A stretch of DNA of 13,478 nt from Deltaproteobacteria bacterium RIFOXYA12_FULL_61_11 (GTDB lineage: Bacteria > Bdellovibrionota_F > JAHFAK01 > YA12-FULL-61-11): assembly GCA_001799195.1 (NCBI GenBank), contig MGSU01000073.1, positions 1,119 through 14,596 on the forward strand, in the 5' to 3' direction. Under the pieces are notes generated by a model. That model worked only from the letters and a program-made list of their open reading frames with translations, was not told where the DNA came from and did not search any database. A program made the position numbers and the translations under genes. Of the stretch, positions 7,217-13,478 are shown one piece after another (within the stretch, counting starts at the first letter, position 1; the number at the start of each line of letters is the position of its first letter).

Positions 7217-8709
7217 GGTTCGGCCTCCGGGGTGCGCAGGCCCTTCCGGTGCAACCCGGCCAAGGAAAAGGGTAGCCTCCTGCCGAGGAGGTCGCTGAAG
7301 CCCTGTCGGGGCGCAACGAGGGCTTCCAAACCGCGCAAGGCCATGAAACGCGGGTTACCCAGCCGACGGAACAACGTTCTCGCCGAGCGCCTGGCGCTTT
7401 CGCGGTGCAACCAGGTTTGTACGGCGAGGTAGTGCCGGTGCCGGTCGAGGGGCAGGATCGAGGGAGGCCTCGAGCCATCGAGCCCCTCCCCGGGCAGGAC
7501 CTCGACCCCGAGCCGCTCGGTCAACGGCAGTCCGAAATGTTCCTTGAAGAAAGAAAAACCGAGGCCGTCGGGATCAAGGTCGTTCAGGAGGCGCAAGGTC
7601 GCCTCGAGGCCAGCTTCCGTCTCCCCGGGTAAGCCCAGGATGAACCAGCAAAAAACCTCGAGACCGTGCCGCTGCAACAAGCGGATCTGCGAGCGAATGG
7701 TCTCGAGCGACAATCCCTTGGCCACCGAATCGAGCAAGCCCTGGTCGCCGCTTTCGACGCCGACGCGAACCCGGTACAGCCCCGCACGTTTGCAGCGGAG
7801 CAGCAGGCGCTCGTCGAAGCGATCGAGCCGCAGCTTGCAGGACCAGTATACCGGGCCGCAGTCGCGTCGGATCGCCTCCGCCAAGTGGGCCAACCGGTCG
7901 GGGTCGGCATTGAGGGTGTCGTCCAGGAAGGCGAAGCCGCGGGTCCCGAAGGTCTGTTGAACCTCCTGCATCTCGGCGACGACCGAGAGGACCGAACGAT
8001 AGCGAATCGTCCCGCCCCAGAACACGCGGGAGCTGCAGAAGGCGCAGTGGAAGGGACAGCCGCGCGAGGTGACCATCGCCCCGAATTTCCAGGGCGGCAA
8101 GTCGCGCCAGCCGACCAAAGCGGTGCGGTCGAGGATGGGCAACCGATCGAGGTCGGCGAGGAGGGGTCTGTCGGCGTGGTGGACTATACGCCCACCTACC
8201 CTCCGGGAGAGCCCGAGTATTCCCTCGAGAGAACGGCCATCCCTCGTGGCGAGGGCGAGTTCGGTGAGGGTTTCATCTCCCTCACCGCGCACCGCGACAT
8301 CCACTGCCGGATTGGCCAGCACCTGCTCGGGCCGGAGGGTGGGATGGTACCCACCCACGACGGTGACCAAGGAGGGACAGAGCTGCTTGGCCCGGGCGAG
8401 TATGTCCAAGACGACCTGGTACTGGCTCGAGGTCATGGATACCCCCAGGATCCTCGGAGCGAGGGTCTTCAACGTGTTGGTGAACTGGCGGAGGAAGGAG
8501 GTCTCCCAATCCTCCCTTCCACGCCGATCGACAGCCGAAGTCGGGATGTGATAATCTGCGTCGAGTACCGCGGTCGGCACTCCTGCCCGCCGGAGTGCCC
8601 CCGCGAGGGTCAACAGGTTGACCGGCAGGGTCTGGTGTGGTTGCTGCCGAGCCCGGAAATGCGGCGGCTGGAGCAAGAGGACGTAGGGACGATCGCTTGA
8701 CCTGTTCAT
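7213..8709 (-). CDS. B12-binding-domain radical SAM protein (second)
   Basis: The product is 498 residues. The N-terminal domain (about 1-200) shows the B12-binding-type pattern PVNLLTLAGALRRAG, ILGVSMTSSQY and VVGGYHPTLRPE (117-128). The radical SAM core has C218, C222 and C225 in SRGCPFHCAFCSS, then FAFLDDTLN, RVGVESGDQGLLD and WFILGLPGETE, all typical Elp3-like landmarks. A C-terminal part of about 110 residues is basic and helical. On the minus strand ACGGAGCTCC gives GGAG 5-8 nt before ATG 8709, supporting that start. The gene is divergent from the peptidase gene with only 31 bp between starts. It is the first gene of a leftward unit with the 464-residue enzyme. Function beyond family level is not visible; C-methylation or another carbon-centred modification of a peptide is an inference. 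Confidence 0.9.
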   Translation of the reverse strand: MNRSSDRPYVLLLQPPHFRARQQPHQTLPVNLLTLAGALRRAGVPTAVLDADYHIPTSAVDRRGREDWETSFLRQFTNTLKTLAPRILGVSMTSSQYQVVLDILARAKQLCPSLVTVVGGYHPTLRPEQVLANPAVDVAVRGEGDETLTELALATRDGRSLEGILGLSRRVGGRIVHHADRPLLADLDRLPILDRTALVGWRDLPPWKFGAMVTSRGCPFHCAFCSSRVFWGGTIRYRSVLSVVAEMQEVQQTFGTRGFAFLDDTLNADPDRLAHLAEAIRRDCGPVYWSCKLRLDRFDERLLLRCKRAGLYRVRVGVESGDQGLLDSVAKGLSLETIRSQIRLLQRHGLEVFCWFILGLPGETEAGLEATLRLLNDLDPDGLGFSFFKEHFGLPLTERLGVEVLPGEGLDGSRPPSILPLDRHRHYLAVQTWLHRESARRSARTLFRRLGNPRFMALRGLEALVAPRQGFSDLLGRRLPFSLAGLHRKGLRTPEAEP

Positions 8710-8737
8710 GGAGCTCCGTCACCGGTCGAGACCAGCG

Positions 8738-8766
8738 AGTATGAACCAAGTGCCGAATTCCGACAA
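8738..8766 (-). promoter_or_regulatory. Possible promoter for the leftward radical SAM pair
   Basis: On the minus strand TTGTCG (8761-8766), a 17-nt spacer and CATACT (8738-8743) match sigma70 boxes at 4 of 6 positions each, placing a start site about 22 nt before ATG 8709. It overlaps the first codons of the divergent peptidase gene, which would couple expression of the two directions. Confidence 0.3.
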
Positions 8767-9256
8767 CCCCCCGCGCTTCGTCCTCTTCACCGGCTCGTGC
8801 ATGCTCCCGACCCTCCTGCCGGGTTGCCTCTTGCGCCTGGAACCGATTGCGCCCGCTCACGTACGTGCCGGTGCGATCGTCGTGCTGGACCACGGGGGGG
8901 ACCTCCTCTGTCATCGCGTGACCCACCGGTTCGCGTTCGGTCGACACCTCTTTTTCTTGCACAAGGGGGACGCCGAGCGCCTCGCACGGTGGGGCCTTGG
9001 CTCCCACCTCGTCGGCGAGGTCGCCGAAGTCCTTCCGGGAGAGCCCACGAGCGAGCGGCTCACCGATGGGCCGATGCCGGCAGGACCTCTCCCGGTATCC
9101 TGGCTGGCCACCGTGCTCTGCTGGGGACCGGGCCGGAAATTCCTGCTCCCCTTGCTGCGACGCTTTTCTTCGCACCTAAGTTACGGCTCTTCCACGATCT
9201 GGGCCCTCGAACGACCCCGGAAACAACGGCTCCGGCGACAGCGGACCCGTCGGTGA
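8741..9256 (+). CDS. S24/S26-type serine peptidase (signal-peptidase-like)
   Basis: The product is 171 residues from ATG 8741. The motif GSCMLPTL at residues 18-25 places the nucleophile at Ser19, as in the SxMxPTL box of signal peptidase I relatives. It is followed by VRAGAIVVLDHGGDLLCHRVTHR, where His58 occupies the place of the general base in His-type (archaeal/SipW-like) members. FLHKGDAERLARWGLGSHLVGEV matches the late KGD...D and GKV-like boxes. There is no N-terminal membrane anchor, so it is probably cytoplasmic; one weak hydrophobic stretch lies near 120-140. An in-frame ATG at 8708 overlaps the divergent start and also lacks a ribosome binding site; neither start has a strong one. 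Similar soluble S24/S26 proteins occur in RiPP loci, suggesting leader removal. The stop overlaps the next gene's GTG. Confidence 0.8.
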   Translation: MNQVPNSDNPPRFVLFTGSCMLPTLLPGCLLRLEPIAPAHVRAGAIVVLDHGGDLLCHRVTHRFAFGRHLFFLHKGDAERLARWGLGSHLVGEVAEVLPGEPTSERLTDGPMPAGPLPVSWLATVLCWGPGRKFLLPLLRRFSSHLSYGSSTIWALERPRKQRLRRQRTRR

Positions 9257-10689
9257 GGACGAGCCCCTTCCGCGTAGTCCTGGTGGCCCTTGGCAACGAC
9301 CATGCCCTCGGCGTGCGCCACTTGCACGCCTCTCTTGCAGCCCGGGGGGTGGCCGCCTCGATGCTCTTCGTGGAACCGGATTACCGGCAACTCAGTCACG
9401 GGCCCTGGTTCTCGGCCGACATCGACTCCCTGCTCGCGTTTCTCGGGCCCGGCGATCGCACCCTGGTCGGCCTCTCGCTCGTCACCTTGACCTTCCCCCA
9501 GGCCGTGGCACTGAGTTCGGCGCTCAGGGCGCGCACCTCGGCGAAGATCCTCTGGGGAGGGGTTCATCCCACCCTGTGCCCCGAGGCTTGTCTCCCTCAT
9601 GCCGATGCGCTCTGCCTCGGGGATGGGGAAGAAGTCCTCGCCGTCTATCTCGACCATCTGGCAGGCAAGCCTCTCGAGAAGCCGGTGCCGGGCCTGCTCT
9701 TGGCAGGTTCACCGGTTCCTCGACAACCGATGAGGGCTTGGAGGGCAGAACTCACCAGCCTGCCCGCGCCGTCCTACGAGGCTGCCGACGCCTGGCACAT
9801 ACGTCGGGGTAGGTTCTACCGAGGGGACCCCTTGCGCGGAGAGACCCGGCACCACCTCATCGCCTCGCGGGGGTGTCCCCTGGCCTGCAGTTTCTGCTGC
9901 AACGAGCGGCTCCAGGGCGCCCTCGGGCCCGACCGCCGCTACCGGACCCTGGCTCCACGGAGGGTCCTCGACGACCTCCACGCCGTGCTCCGCGAACGCC
10001 CGGGTATTTCCCGCGTCATGTTCTGGGATGACATCTTCTATCCCTCGCAAGCTCAGTTCCTGGAATTCTGCGAGCTCTACGAGCAAGAACTCGGGCTGCC
10101 CTTCTTCTGCCACGTCCATCCCCAGTGGTACGATCGGGCCCGGCTCGAACGCTTGCGCCGGTGTGGGTGCGAGGCTGTCGGTATCGGCCTGCAATGCGGT
10201 TCGGAACTTCTGCGACGCGAGGTGTACCGGCGGCCCGAGAGCAACCTCGAGCTGGCAGCGCTCTGCGCGGAGGCCGCCGACCTTGGTCTCGACCTCCAGT
10301 ACGATCTTATCGTCGACAGTCCCTTCGAGAACGACGCGGACAGGATGACCACCGTGGACTTCCTGTTCCGCCTCCCGAGGCCCGCCCGTTTGTTTCTCTA
10401 TCCTTATACGGAGTTCCCGGGCACGGTCCTCGGAGAGGGTTCATGGACCGGCTCAGCCGTGGTTCGATCCTCGACGCACGCCGAGGACCGGGTCGGACGC
10501 GAGTTCCAGGTTGCCCTCTCGGGTATGGCCTGTTGGGGAAAACGTACCCGCGCTCTCGCCCGTTGGGTTCGCCACCGGCGTCGTCCACTGGCGCGGCGTT
10601 CGGTCATAGCCCTGGCGCGCATCCTGCGCGTGGTCCACCTCGGACTCAATCCTGGGAGAAGGTTGTCGTGGCGGGCTTGGCCGAGTTGA
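9253..10689 (+). CDS. B12-binding-domain radical SAM protein (third)
   Basis: The product is 478 residues. I start it at GTG 9253, which overlaps the peptidase stop as GTGA and opens directly into the fold (RTSPFRVVLVALGND). The same frame is open back to 8797, but that part is Arg/Pro-rich and is just the other frame of the peptidase gene. Residues 1-190 are B12-binding-like, with LVGLSLVTLTF and LWGGVHPTLCPE (100-111). The radical SAM core has C208, C212 and C215 in SRGCPLACSFCCN, with an extra adjacent Cys at 216, then VMFWDDIFYP, AVGIGLQCGSE and DLIVDSPFEND. The tail is strongly basic. This third B12-type enzyme is distinct in sequence from the two leftward ones. It ends exactly where the convergent SPASM gene ends. 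Confidence 0.88.
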   Translation: MRTSPFRVVLVALGNDHALGVRHLHASLAARGVAASMLFVEPDYRQLSHGPWFSADIDSLLAFLGPGDRTLVGLSLVTLTFPQAVALSSALRARTSAKILWGGVHPTLCPEACLPHADALCLGDGEEVLAVYLDHLAGKPLEKPVPGLLLAGSPVPRQPMRAWRAELTSLPAPSYEAADAWHIRRGRFYRGDPLRGETRHHLIASRGCPLACSFCCNERLQGALGPDRRYRTLAPRRVLDDLHAVLRERPGISRVMFWDDIFYPSQAQFLEFCELYEQELGLPFFCHVHPQWYDRARLERLRRCGCEAVGIGLQCGSELLRREVYRRPESNLELAALCAEAADLGLDLQYDLIVDSPFENDADRMTTVDFLFRLPRPARLFLYPYTEFPGTVLGEGSWTGSAVVRSSTHAEDRVGREFQVALSGMACWGKRTRALARWVRHRRRPLARRSVIALARILRVVHLGLNPGRRLSWRAWPS

Positions 10690-12021
10690 TCAGACCCCGG
10701 GCACTCCCAGGGTCGTGTCGACCCACTTCCGGACATGGCCGAAGAACTTCCTGAGCCCCTCGCAGTACCAGGTCTTCCCTTCCCAGCGCTCGTCCTTGCC
10801 AAGGGTCACGTGGTAACTGCAGCTCCCCCAACAGAGGGGGAACACCTCGCACGTGGCCCGACAGTCCTCCAAGAGCGCATGCCTGCGGTCCAGGAATTCG
10901 AGCCTTCTCCGAGAGTTGACGATTTCCGAGAGCTCCTGCTCCACGAGGTTGCCGAAACGATACTCCTCCCGGGTGAACGGCGTGCTGCATAACCAGGCAT
11001 CGCCATTGGTCTCGAAGCACAGGAGGCGATCCCCGCAGTTGGTGTAGCACTCCTCGATCGGTAGCCCCAGGAGGCCGCGCAGGGGATCGTGGAAGTTCGT
11101 GATCCTCAGGCTGCCGGGGGTGTAGGTGCTCACCCAGCGGTCGAACAGCTCGATCAAGTAGTCGGCATAGTGCAAAGGAGGACAGCGCATCGCCTCGTCG
11201 ACGTGGTACGAGGGCAGGATCTTCACGCCCAGGGCGGAGCGCAAGCCCTGCTCCTCCCAGAAGTCGAGGAGGGCTCGCGGTGAGGGCCGGTCCCCAGGAG
11301 CGAAGACGCTGATCACGGCATAGGGGATACTCTGCTCTTGGAGCAAGTGGAGGACCTGGACGAGGTTCTGGTAGGGAGAAGCGTGTTCCCCGCGATAGCG
11401 GCGGTGTTGGTCGAAGGTCTCGCGAGGGCCGTCGAGGGCGAGGTTGACGATGAAGCCGTGGGCCTTGAAGAAGGCACACCACTCGGCGTCGATCAGGGTC
11501 GCGTTGGTCTGCAGGATGTGGCTCACGCGCACCGAGGAGGGAAGCCAACGGGCGAACAGGTCGAGGGCCCTGCGGTAGAAGTCCAACCCGGCCAGCATCG
11601 GTTCGCCGCCGTGCCAGTTCACCACGAAGTGCTCGCGGTCCTCGAGGTGGGGTCCGATCTGCCGGCAGATCCGTTCCACGAGGTCGAGAGTCATGACCGG
11701 CTGGGAGGCGAGGTGGGCGTACCGGAGGGTTCGCTCGGTATTGGTGGTGATGTTCAGTTGATAACAATAATCACACCGGAGATTGCAACGCGGCCCGACG
11801 GGTTTGAGGATGATCATGCCGAAGGGGAACTCGCGATGCCGCGCCACGGTTGACCGACCTTCGACGTGGCGTATGGCCCGGGCATAGTAGTCGGCCTCGT
11901 CTCCGACCAATCGGTCGAGGAGCGCGCGGAGGTGCCTCCGGGACTCAGAGGCGAGGGCCGAGACCGGCGTCGTCCTCAAGCCCCGAACGGCCTTCATGCG
12001 GCCCTGCAGTCTGGGATCCAT
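10690..12021 (-). CDS. Radical SAM/SPASM peptide maturase-like protein
   Basis: The product is 443 residues. The radical SAM cluster ligands are C79, C83 and C86 in RCNLRCDYCYQ, with NWHGGEPML at 135-143, a sulfatase-maturase-type landmark, and VNLALDGPRETFDQHRRY near 192-209. The C-terminal SPASM region has C325, C329, C335, C345, C387, C391, C397, C401 and C420, enough for two auxiliary 4Fe-4S clusters. Relatives (anSME, and many RiPP maturases) oxidise side chains or form C-C, C-S or C-O links in peptides. ATG 12021 follows GGAGGAGGT at 9 nt and lies 2 bp past the HprK-like stop; an in-frame start at 12105 would lie inside that gene. In this operon the likely substrate is the 55-residue peptide at 12981-13148. 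Confidence 0.93.
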   Translation of the reverse strand: MDPRLQGRMKAVRGLRTTPVSALASESRRHLRALLDRLVGDEADYYARAIRHVEGRSTVARHREFPFGMIILKPVGPRCNLRCDYCYQLNITTNTERTLRYAHLASQPVMTLDLVERICRQIGPHLEDREHFVVNWHGGEPMLAGLDFYRRALDLFARWLPSSVRVSHILQTNATLIDAEWCAFFKAHGFIVNLALDGPRETFDQHRRYRGEHASPYQNLVQVLHLLQEQSIPYAVISVFAPGDRPSPRALLDFWEEQGLRSALGVKILPSYHVDEAMRCPPLHYADYLIELFDRWVSTYTPGSLRITNFHDPLRGLLGLPIEECYTNCGDRLLCFETNGDAWLCSTPFTREEYRFGNLVEQELSEIVNSRRRLEFLDRRHALLEDCRATCEVFPLCWGSCSYHVTLGKDERWEGKTWYCEGLRKFFGHVRKWVDTTLGVPGV

Positions 12022-12023
12022 GG

Positions 12024-12968
12024 TCACGGGACCTCCTCCCGGTGGAATAGTTGATCGACGAGTTCCCGGCGCTCCAATACCGAACCGCCCTTGAGCAGCC
12101 GGCACCGTGCGGTGCCCTTGAGCCGCGCCAGACCGGGGAGCAGCGCACCGAGGCCCTCCAGAAAACCTTTTTTCGACGTGAAGTAGGAGGTCTCGAGAAG
12201 GTGGTCCCAGGCCTCGGCCGCGCCAAGCTCCCGGAAAACCGCGGGTAGGCCGGTGGTGGCCGGAGCGAGGAAGACCACCTCGGTGAGGGGCGTCGGTTCT
12301 CCCCAGTGCCAGGTCGGAAAGAGCTGTTCGGGGGGGCAGTACTGTTTCTTCCCAGGTCGGGGTTCTCCCCGGTCGGGAGCTCGACCCTTCGGTTTCTCAG
12401 TAGGGATAAGTCCCAAGGCCGTGGGTACCGGTAGGCACCGGAGACTCGGCAGTTCCAGAACCGCGAGATCGTCGGCGAGGAGGCTCCAATCCCGCTCGAG
12501 CAAGGCCATGGCCAAGGTGGTCTTGCCGGCTCCGGAAGGACCGGTGAGGATCGCCGCTCGCCCGGCCTTTGCCACGACGGACCCGTGCAGCACCAGGTGT
12601 CCCTTGCCACGCAATTTGGAGGCCAGGGTACCGGTCAACAGCCGACCCAGGTTCTCCTCGAAATGACCGTCCACCTCGAGGGCGAAGCCGGCGGTGCCCT
12701 GGCCTACCCGACAACTCGTTCCGACAAGGTGCAGCGAGAGGTCGGCCTGGCCGTGGTTCGGGCCTCGGTGCGGCACGACCAGGTAACGGCGCAGGATCGC
12801 GGCGACGACCTCGGCCCCGAGGTTGGTGGCTACACGGAGTTCGGTATCGGCGATGACGCACGAGTAGCACTCATCCTCGAGAGGAGCTCTGGAGGCTTGG
12901 ATTGGAGAAGGTGTGCCCGCGAGGGGGACGTTGTTGTCCCTCGCCCTCGACCCTGAGCAACGCTGCAC
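12024..12968 (-). CDS. HPr-kinase-like P-loop ATPase (HprK-related)
   Basis: The product is 314 residues from GTG 12968. The HprK core is clear: VLHGSVVAKAGRAAILTG leads into the P-loop GPSGAGKT at 143-150, with His128 at the place of the conserved HprK histidine, and SLLADDLAVLE at 162-172 matches the acidic ADD motif. The N-terminal 120 residues resemble the extra domain of HprK-related proteins in peptide clusters, not true HPr kinase. The C-terminal half is divergent (KKQYCPPEQLFP, YFTSKKGF). Such proteins accompany PqqD and precursor peptides; the paeninodin-type lasso kinase phosphorylates its peptide, so kinase action here is possible. The start is 12 bp after the peptide gene, with only a weak GGA upstream. 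No HPr partner is present. Confidence 0.85.
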   Translation of the reverse strand: MQRCSGSRARDNNVPLAGTPSPIQASRAPLEDECYSCVIADTELRVATNLGAEVVAAILRRYLVVPHRGPNHGQADLSLHLVGTSCRVGQGTAGFALEVDGHFEENLGRLLTGTLASKLRGKGHLVLHGSVVAKAGRAAILTGPSGAGKTTLAMALLERDWSLLADDLAVLELPSLRCLPVPTALGLIPTEKPKGRAPDRGEPRPGKKQYCPPEQLFPTWHWGEPTPLTEVVFLAPATTGLPAVFRELGAAEAWDHLLETSYFTSKKGFLEGLGALLPGLARLKGTARCRLLKGGSVLERRELVDQLFHREEVP

Positions 12969-12980
12969 GAGTCCGGCCGG

Positions 12981-13148
12981 TCAGTAGCAGTCGGACTCGA
13001 GGTGAGCACCGCCGTGGACGAGAACCCCCATGGACTTCAGATTCTGGTCCTGCAGCTCTCGAAGCTCTTCCTGGGTGTAGGTACGCAGGATGGCGGGGGG
13101 GGTATAGAGGGGTTTGTCTTCCGGGCGATCGCGGTCGGTGAGCGTCAT
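12981..13148 (-). CDS. Candidate RiPP precursor peptide, 55 residues
   Basis: This small gene begins at ATG 13148-13146, inside the pqqD stop (ATGA overlap), and has a strong GGAGGT 7 nt upstream. The product is acidic in its first half. Residues 13-20 read PLYTPPAI, followed by LRTYTQEELRELQDQNLKSM, an amphipathic helix-prone stretch. The Tyr-x-x-Pro element at 15-18 recalls leader motifs bound by PqqD-like domains. The tail from Gly41 carries VLVHGG at 42-47, then AHLESDCY at 48-55. The GG pair at 46-47 could mark a cleavage site. Cys54, Tyr55, Ser52, Asp53 and His49 are reactive candidates in a short core. There is no signal peptide. Size, place between pqqD and the HprK-like gene, and composition support a precursor. 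The core boundary and chemistry are inference. Confidence 0.78.
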   Translation of the reverse strand: MTLTDRDRPEDKPLYTPPAILRTYTQEELRELQDQNLKSMGVLVHGGAHLESDCY

Positions 13149-13360
13149 GGTAGCACCTCCAAGAATGTGGCGTTCACGAGTTCGGCGACGAAGGAACCGA
13201 CCTCGGTGCGGACGGTTGCCTCCAAGGGTGGCTGCGAGAAGGCCTGCCCGAGTTCAGCCGCGATGGCGGAGAGACTGCGCGTGCCGTCGCACAGCTCCCA
13301 CACGCGGGCAGCGGTACCGTTGATGACGTGGAGCCGTCCCGTCGGCAGGTGGTACAACAA
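13145..13360 (-). CDS. PqqD-like peptide-binding protein (RRE), 5' end disrupted or mis-started
   Basis: Seventy-one residues are readable from TTG 13360. The PqqD fold is plain: LLYHLPTGRLHVINGTAARVWELCDGTRSLSAIAAELGQAF, then an acidic helix and VAELVNATFLEVLP. PqqD-like proteins bind leader peptides and deliver them to radical SAM enzymes. Usual length is about 90; here the first strand is missing. The same frame continues upstream as TFRTHTLTQAVSSDEV, which looks like the missing part, but it has no ATG or GTG before a TGA at 13417-13415. A different frame opens at GTG 13425 (LPENPLLGR). One base added in the A4 run (13403-13406) or the T4 run (13412-13415) would join the two into a full PqqD. 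So a frameshift, a sequencing error, or a true TTG start (GAGGT is close) are the options. It overlaps the peptide gene by ATGA. Confidence 0.78.
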   Translation of the reverse strand: MLYHLPTGRLHVINGTAARVWELCDGTRSLSAIAAELGQAFSQPPLEATVRTEVGSFVAELVNATFLEVLP

Positions 13361-13414
13361 GACCTCGTCCGAACTGACCGCTTGGGTGAGGGTGTGCGTC
13401 CTAAAAGTGGGTTT

Positions 13415-13477
13415 TCAGGCAGCACAGCGAGATTCCCAGAAGTCCTCGAAGCGGGCAGAGAGGGAGACACAACGCAA
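13415..13477 (-). CDS. Possible 3' end of an upstream gene (partial)
   Basis: Twenty codons are open from the right edge to a TGA at 13417-13415, ending SARFEDFWESRCAA. The GTG at 13425 that could start pqqD overlaps this end by 11 nt, the coupling style used elsewhere in the window. The piece is too short to recognise. It could instead be in-frame N-terminal pqqD sequence cut by a nonsense or frameshift change. Confidence 0.35.
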   Translation of the reverse strand: MRCVSLSARFEDFWESRCAA

Positions 13478-13478
13478 G

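Noticed and set aside
7666-8700. 344-residue plus frame opposite the second radical SAM gene
   Set aside because: Antisense shadow without domains; the minus strand carries the CxxxCxxC and B12-type motifs.
8797-9252. N-terminal 152-residue extension of the third radical SAM frame back to 8797
   Set aside because: It is Arg/Pro-rich and antiparallel in character to no fold; it is the alternate frame of the S26-type peptidase, whose conserved motifs show which frame is real. GTG 9253 with the GTGA overlap fits better.
10646-11767. 373-residue minus frame overlapping the SPASM gene
   Set aside because: Low-complexity Arg/Pro-rich shadow; the SPASM frame has all conserved cysteines.
12971-12980. 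CCGGCCGG palindrome between the peptide gene and the HprK-like gene as attenuator
   Set aside because: Only 8 bp with no loop and no T run; in such GC-rich sequence it is expected by chance.
5822-13478. Lasso peptide cluster
   Set aside because: PqqD and an HprK-like protein fit, but no transglutaminase-like B2 protease or asparagine-synthetase-type cyclase is in the window, and the radical SAM content points elsewhere. Genes beyond the right edge could change this.

Overview
This is a GC-rich bacterial window. The gene style is compact: repeated ATGA or GTGA stop/start overlaps, GGAG-type ribosome binding sites, and paired HEAT-repeat and partner proteins. That suits a Pseudomonadota, Desulfobacterota or Myxococcota-like genome, but nothing here fixes the taxon. 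I see no tRNA, rRNA, CRISPR array or transposase. LAYOUT, left to right. (1) 1-2118, minus strand: the truncated start of a conserved protein and, 1 bp upstream of it, a 573-residue HEAT-repeat protein. (2) 2296-5017, minus: neuB-type sialic acid synthase, ddl and a NUDIX ADP-ribose pyrophosphatase, joined by ATGA overlaps. (3) 5185-5737, plus: a two-gene DUF4160/DUF2442 module. It lies between two imperfect ~65-bp direct repeats, each carrying a TTGACA-N17-TATACC promoter that points left. (4) 5822-8709, minus: two overlapping radical SAM enzymes with N-terminal B12-binding-type domains. (5) 8741-10689, plus: an S24/S26-type serine peptidase and a third B12-type radical SAM enzyme, overlapping by GTGA. 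(6) 10690-13478, minus: a PqqD-like leader-binding protein, a 55-codon peptide gene, an HPr-kinase-like ATPase and a radical SAM/SPASM enzyme. THE SYSTEM. Regions 4-6 look like a locus for a ribosomally made, post-translationally modified peptide (RiPP). The 55-aa product at 12981-13148 is the best precursor candidate. Its gene starts inside the pqqD stop codon, has a strong GGAGGT site, and encodes an acidic, helix-prone leader-like part followed by a short tail with a GG pair and a Cys-Tyr end. PqqD would present the leader, the SPASM enzyme and up to three B12-type radical SAM enzymes would modify the core, the HprK-like protein could phosphorylate it, and the S26-type peptidase could remove the leader. 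The PqqD / HprK-like / SPASM / short peptide set recalls the 'SynChlorMet' cassettes defined in TIGRFAMs. The three B12-type enzymes and the peptidase look like additions. All functional roles are inferred from domain families. ODDITIES. The pqqD reading frame lacks a normal start and looks frame-disrupted at its 5' end. The DUF module seems to have entered between the radical SAM operon and neuB, leaving an orphan promoter and a remnant of the radical SAM gene end. Two convergent genes share the palindrome TGATCA as back-to-back stops. No intergenic stretch exceeds about 180 bp.
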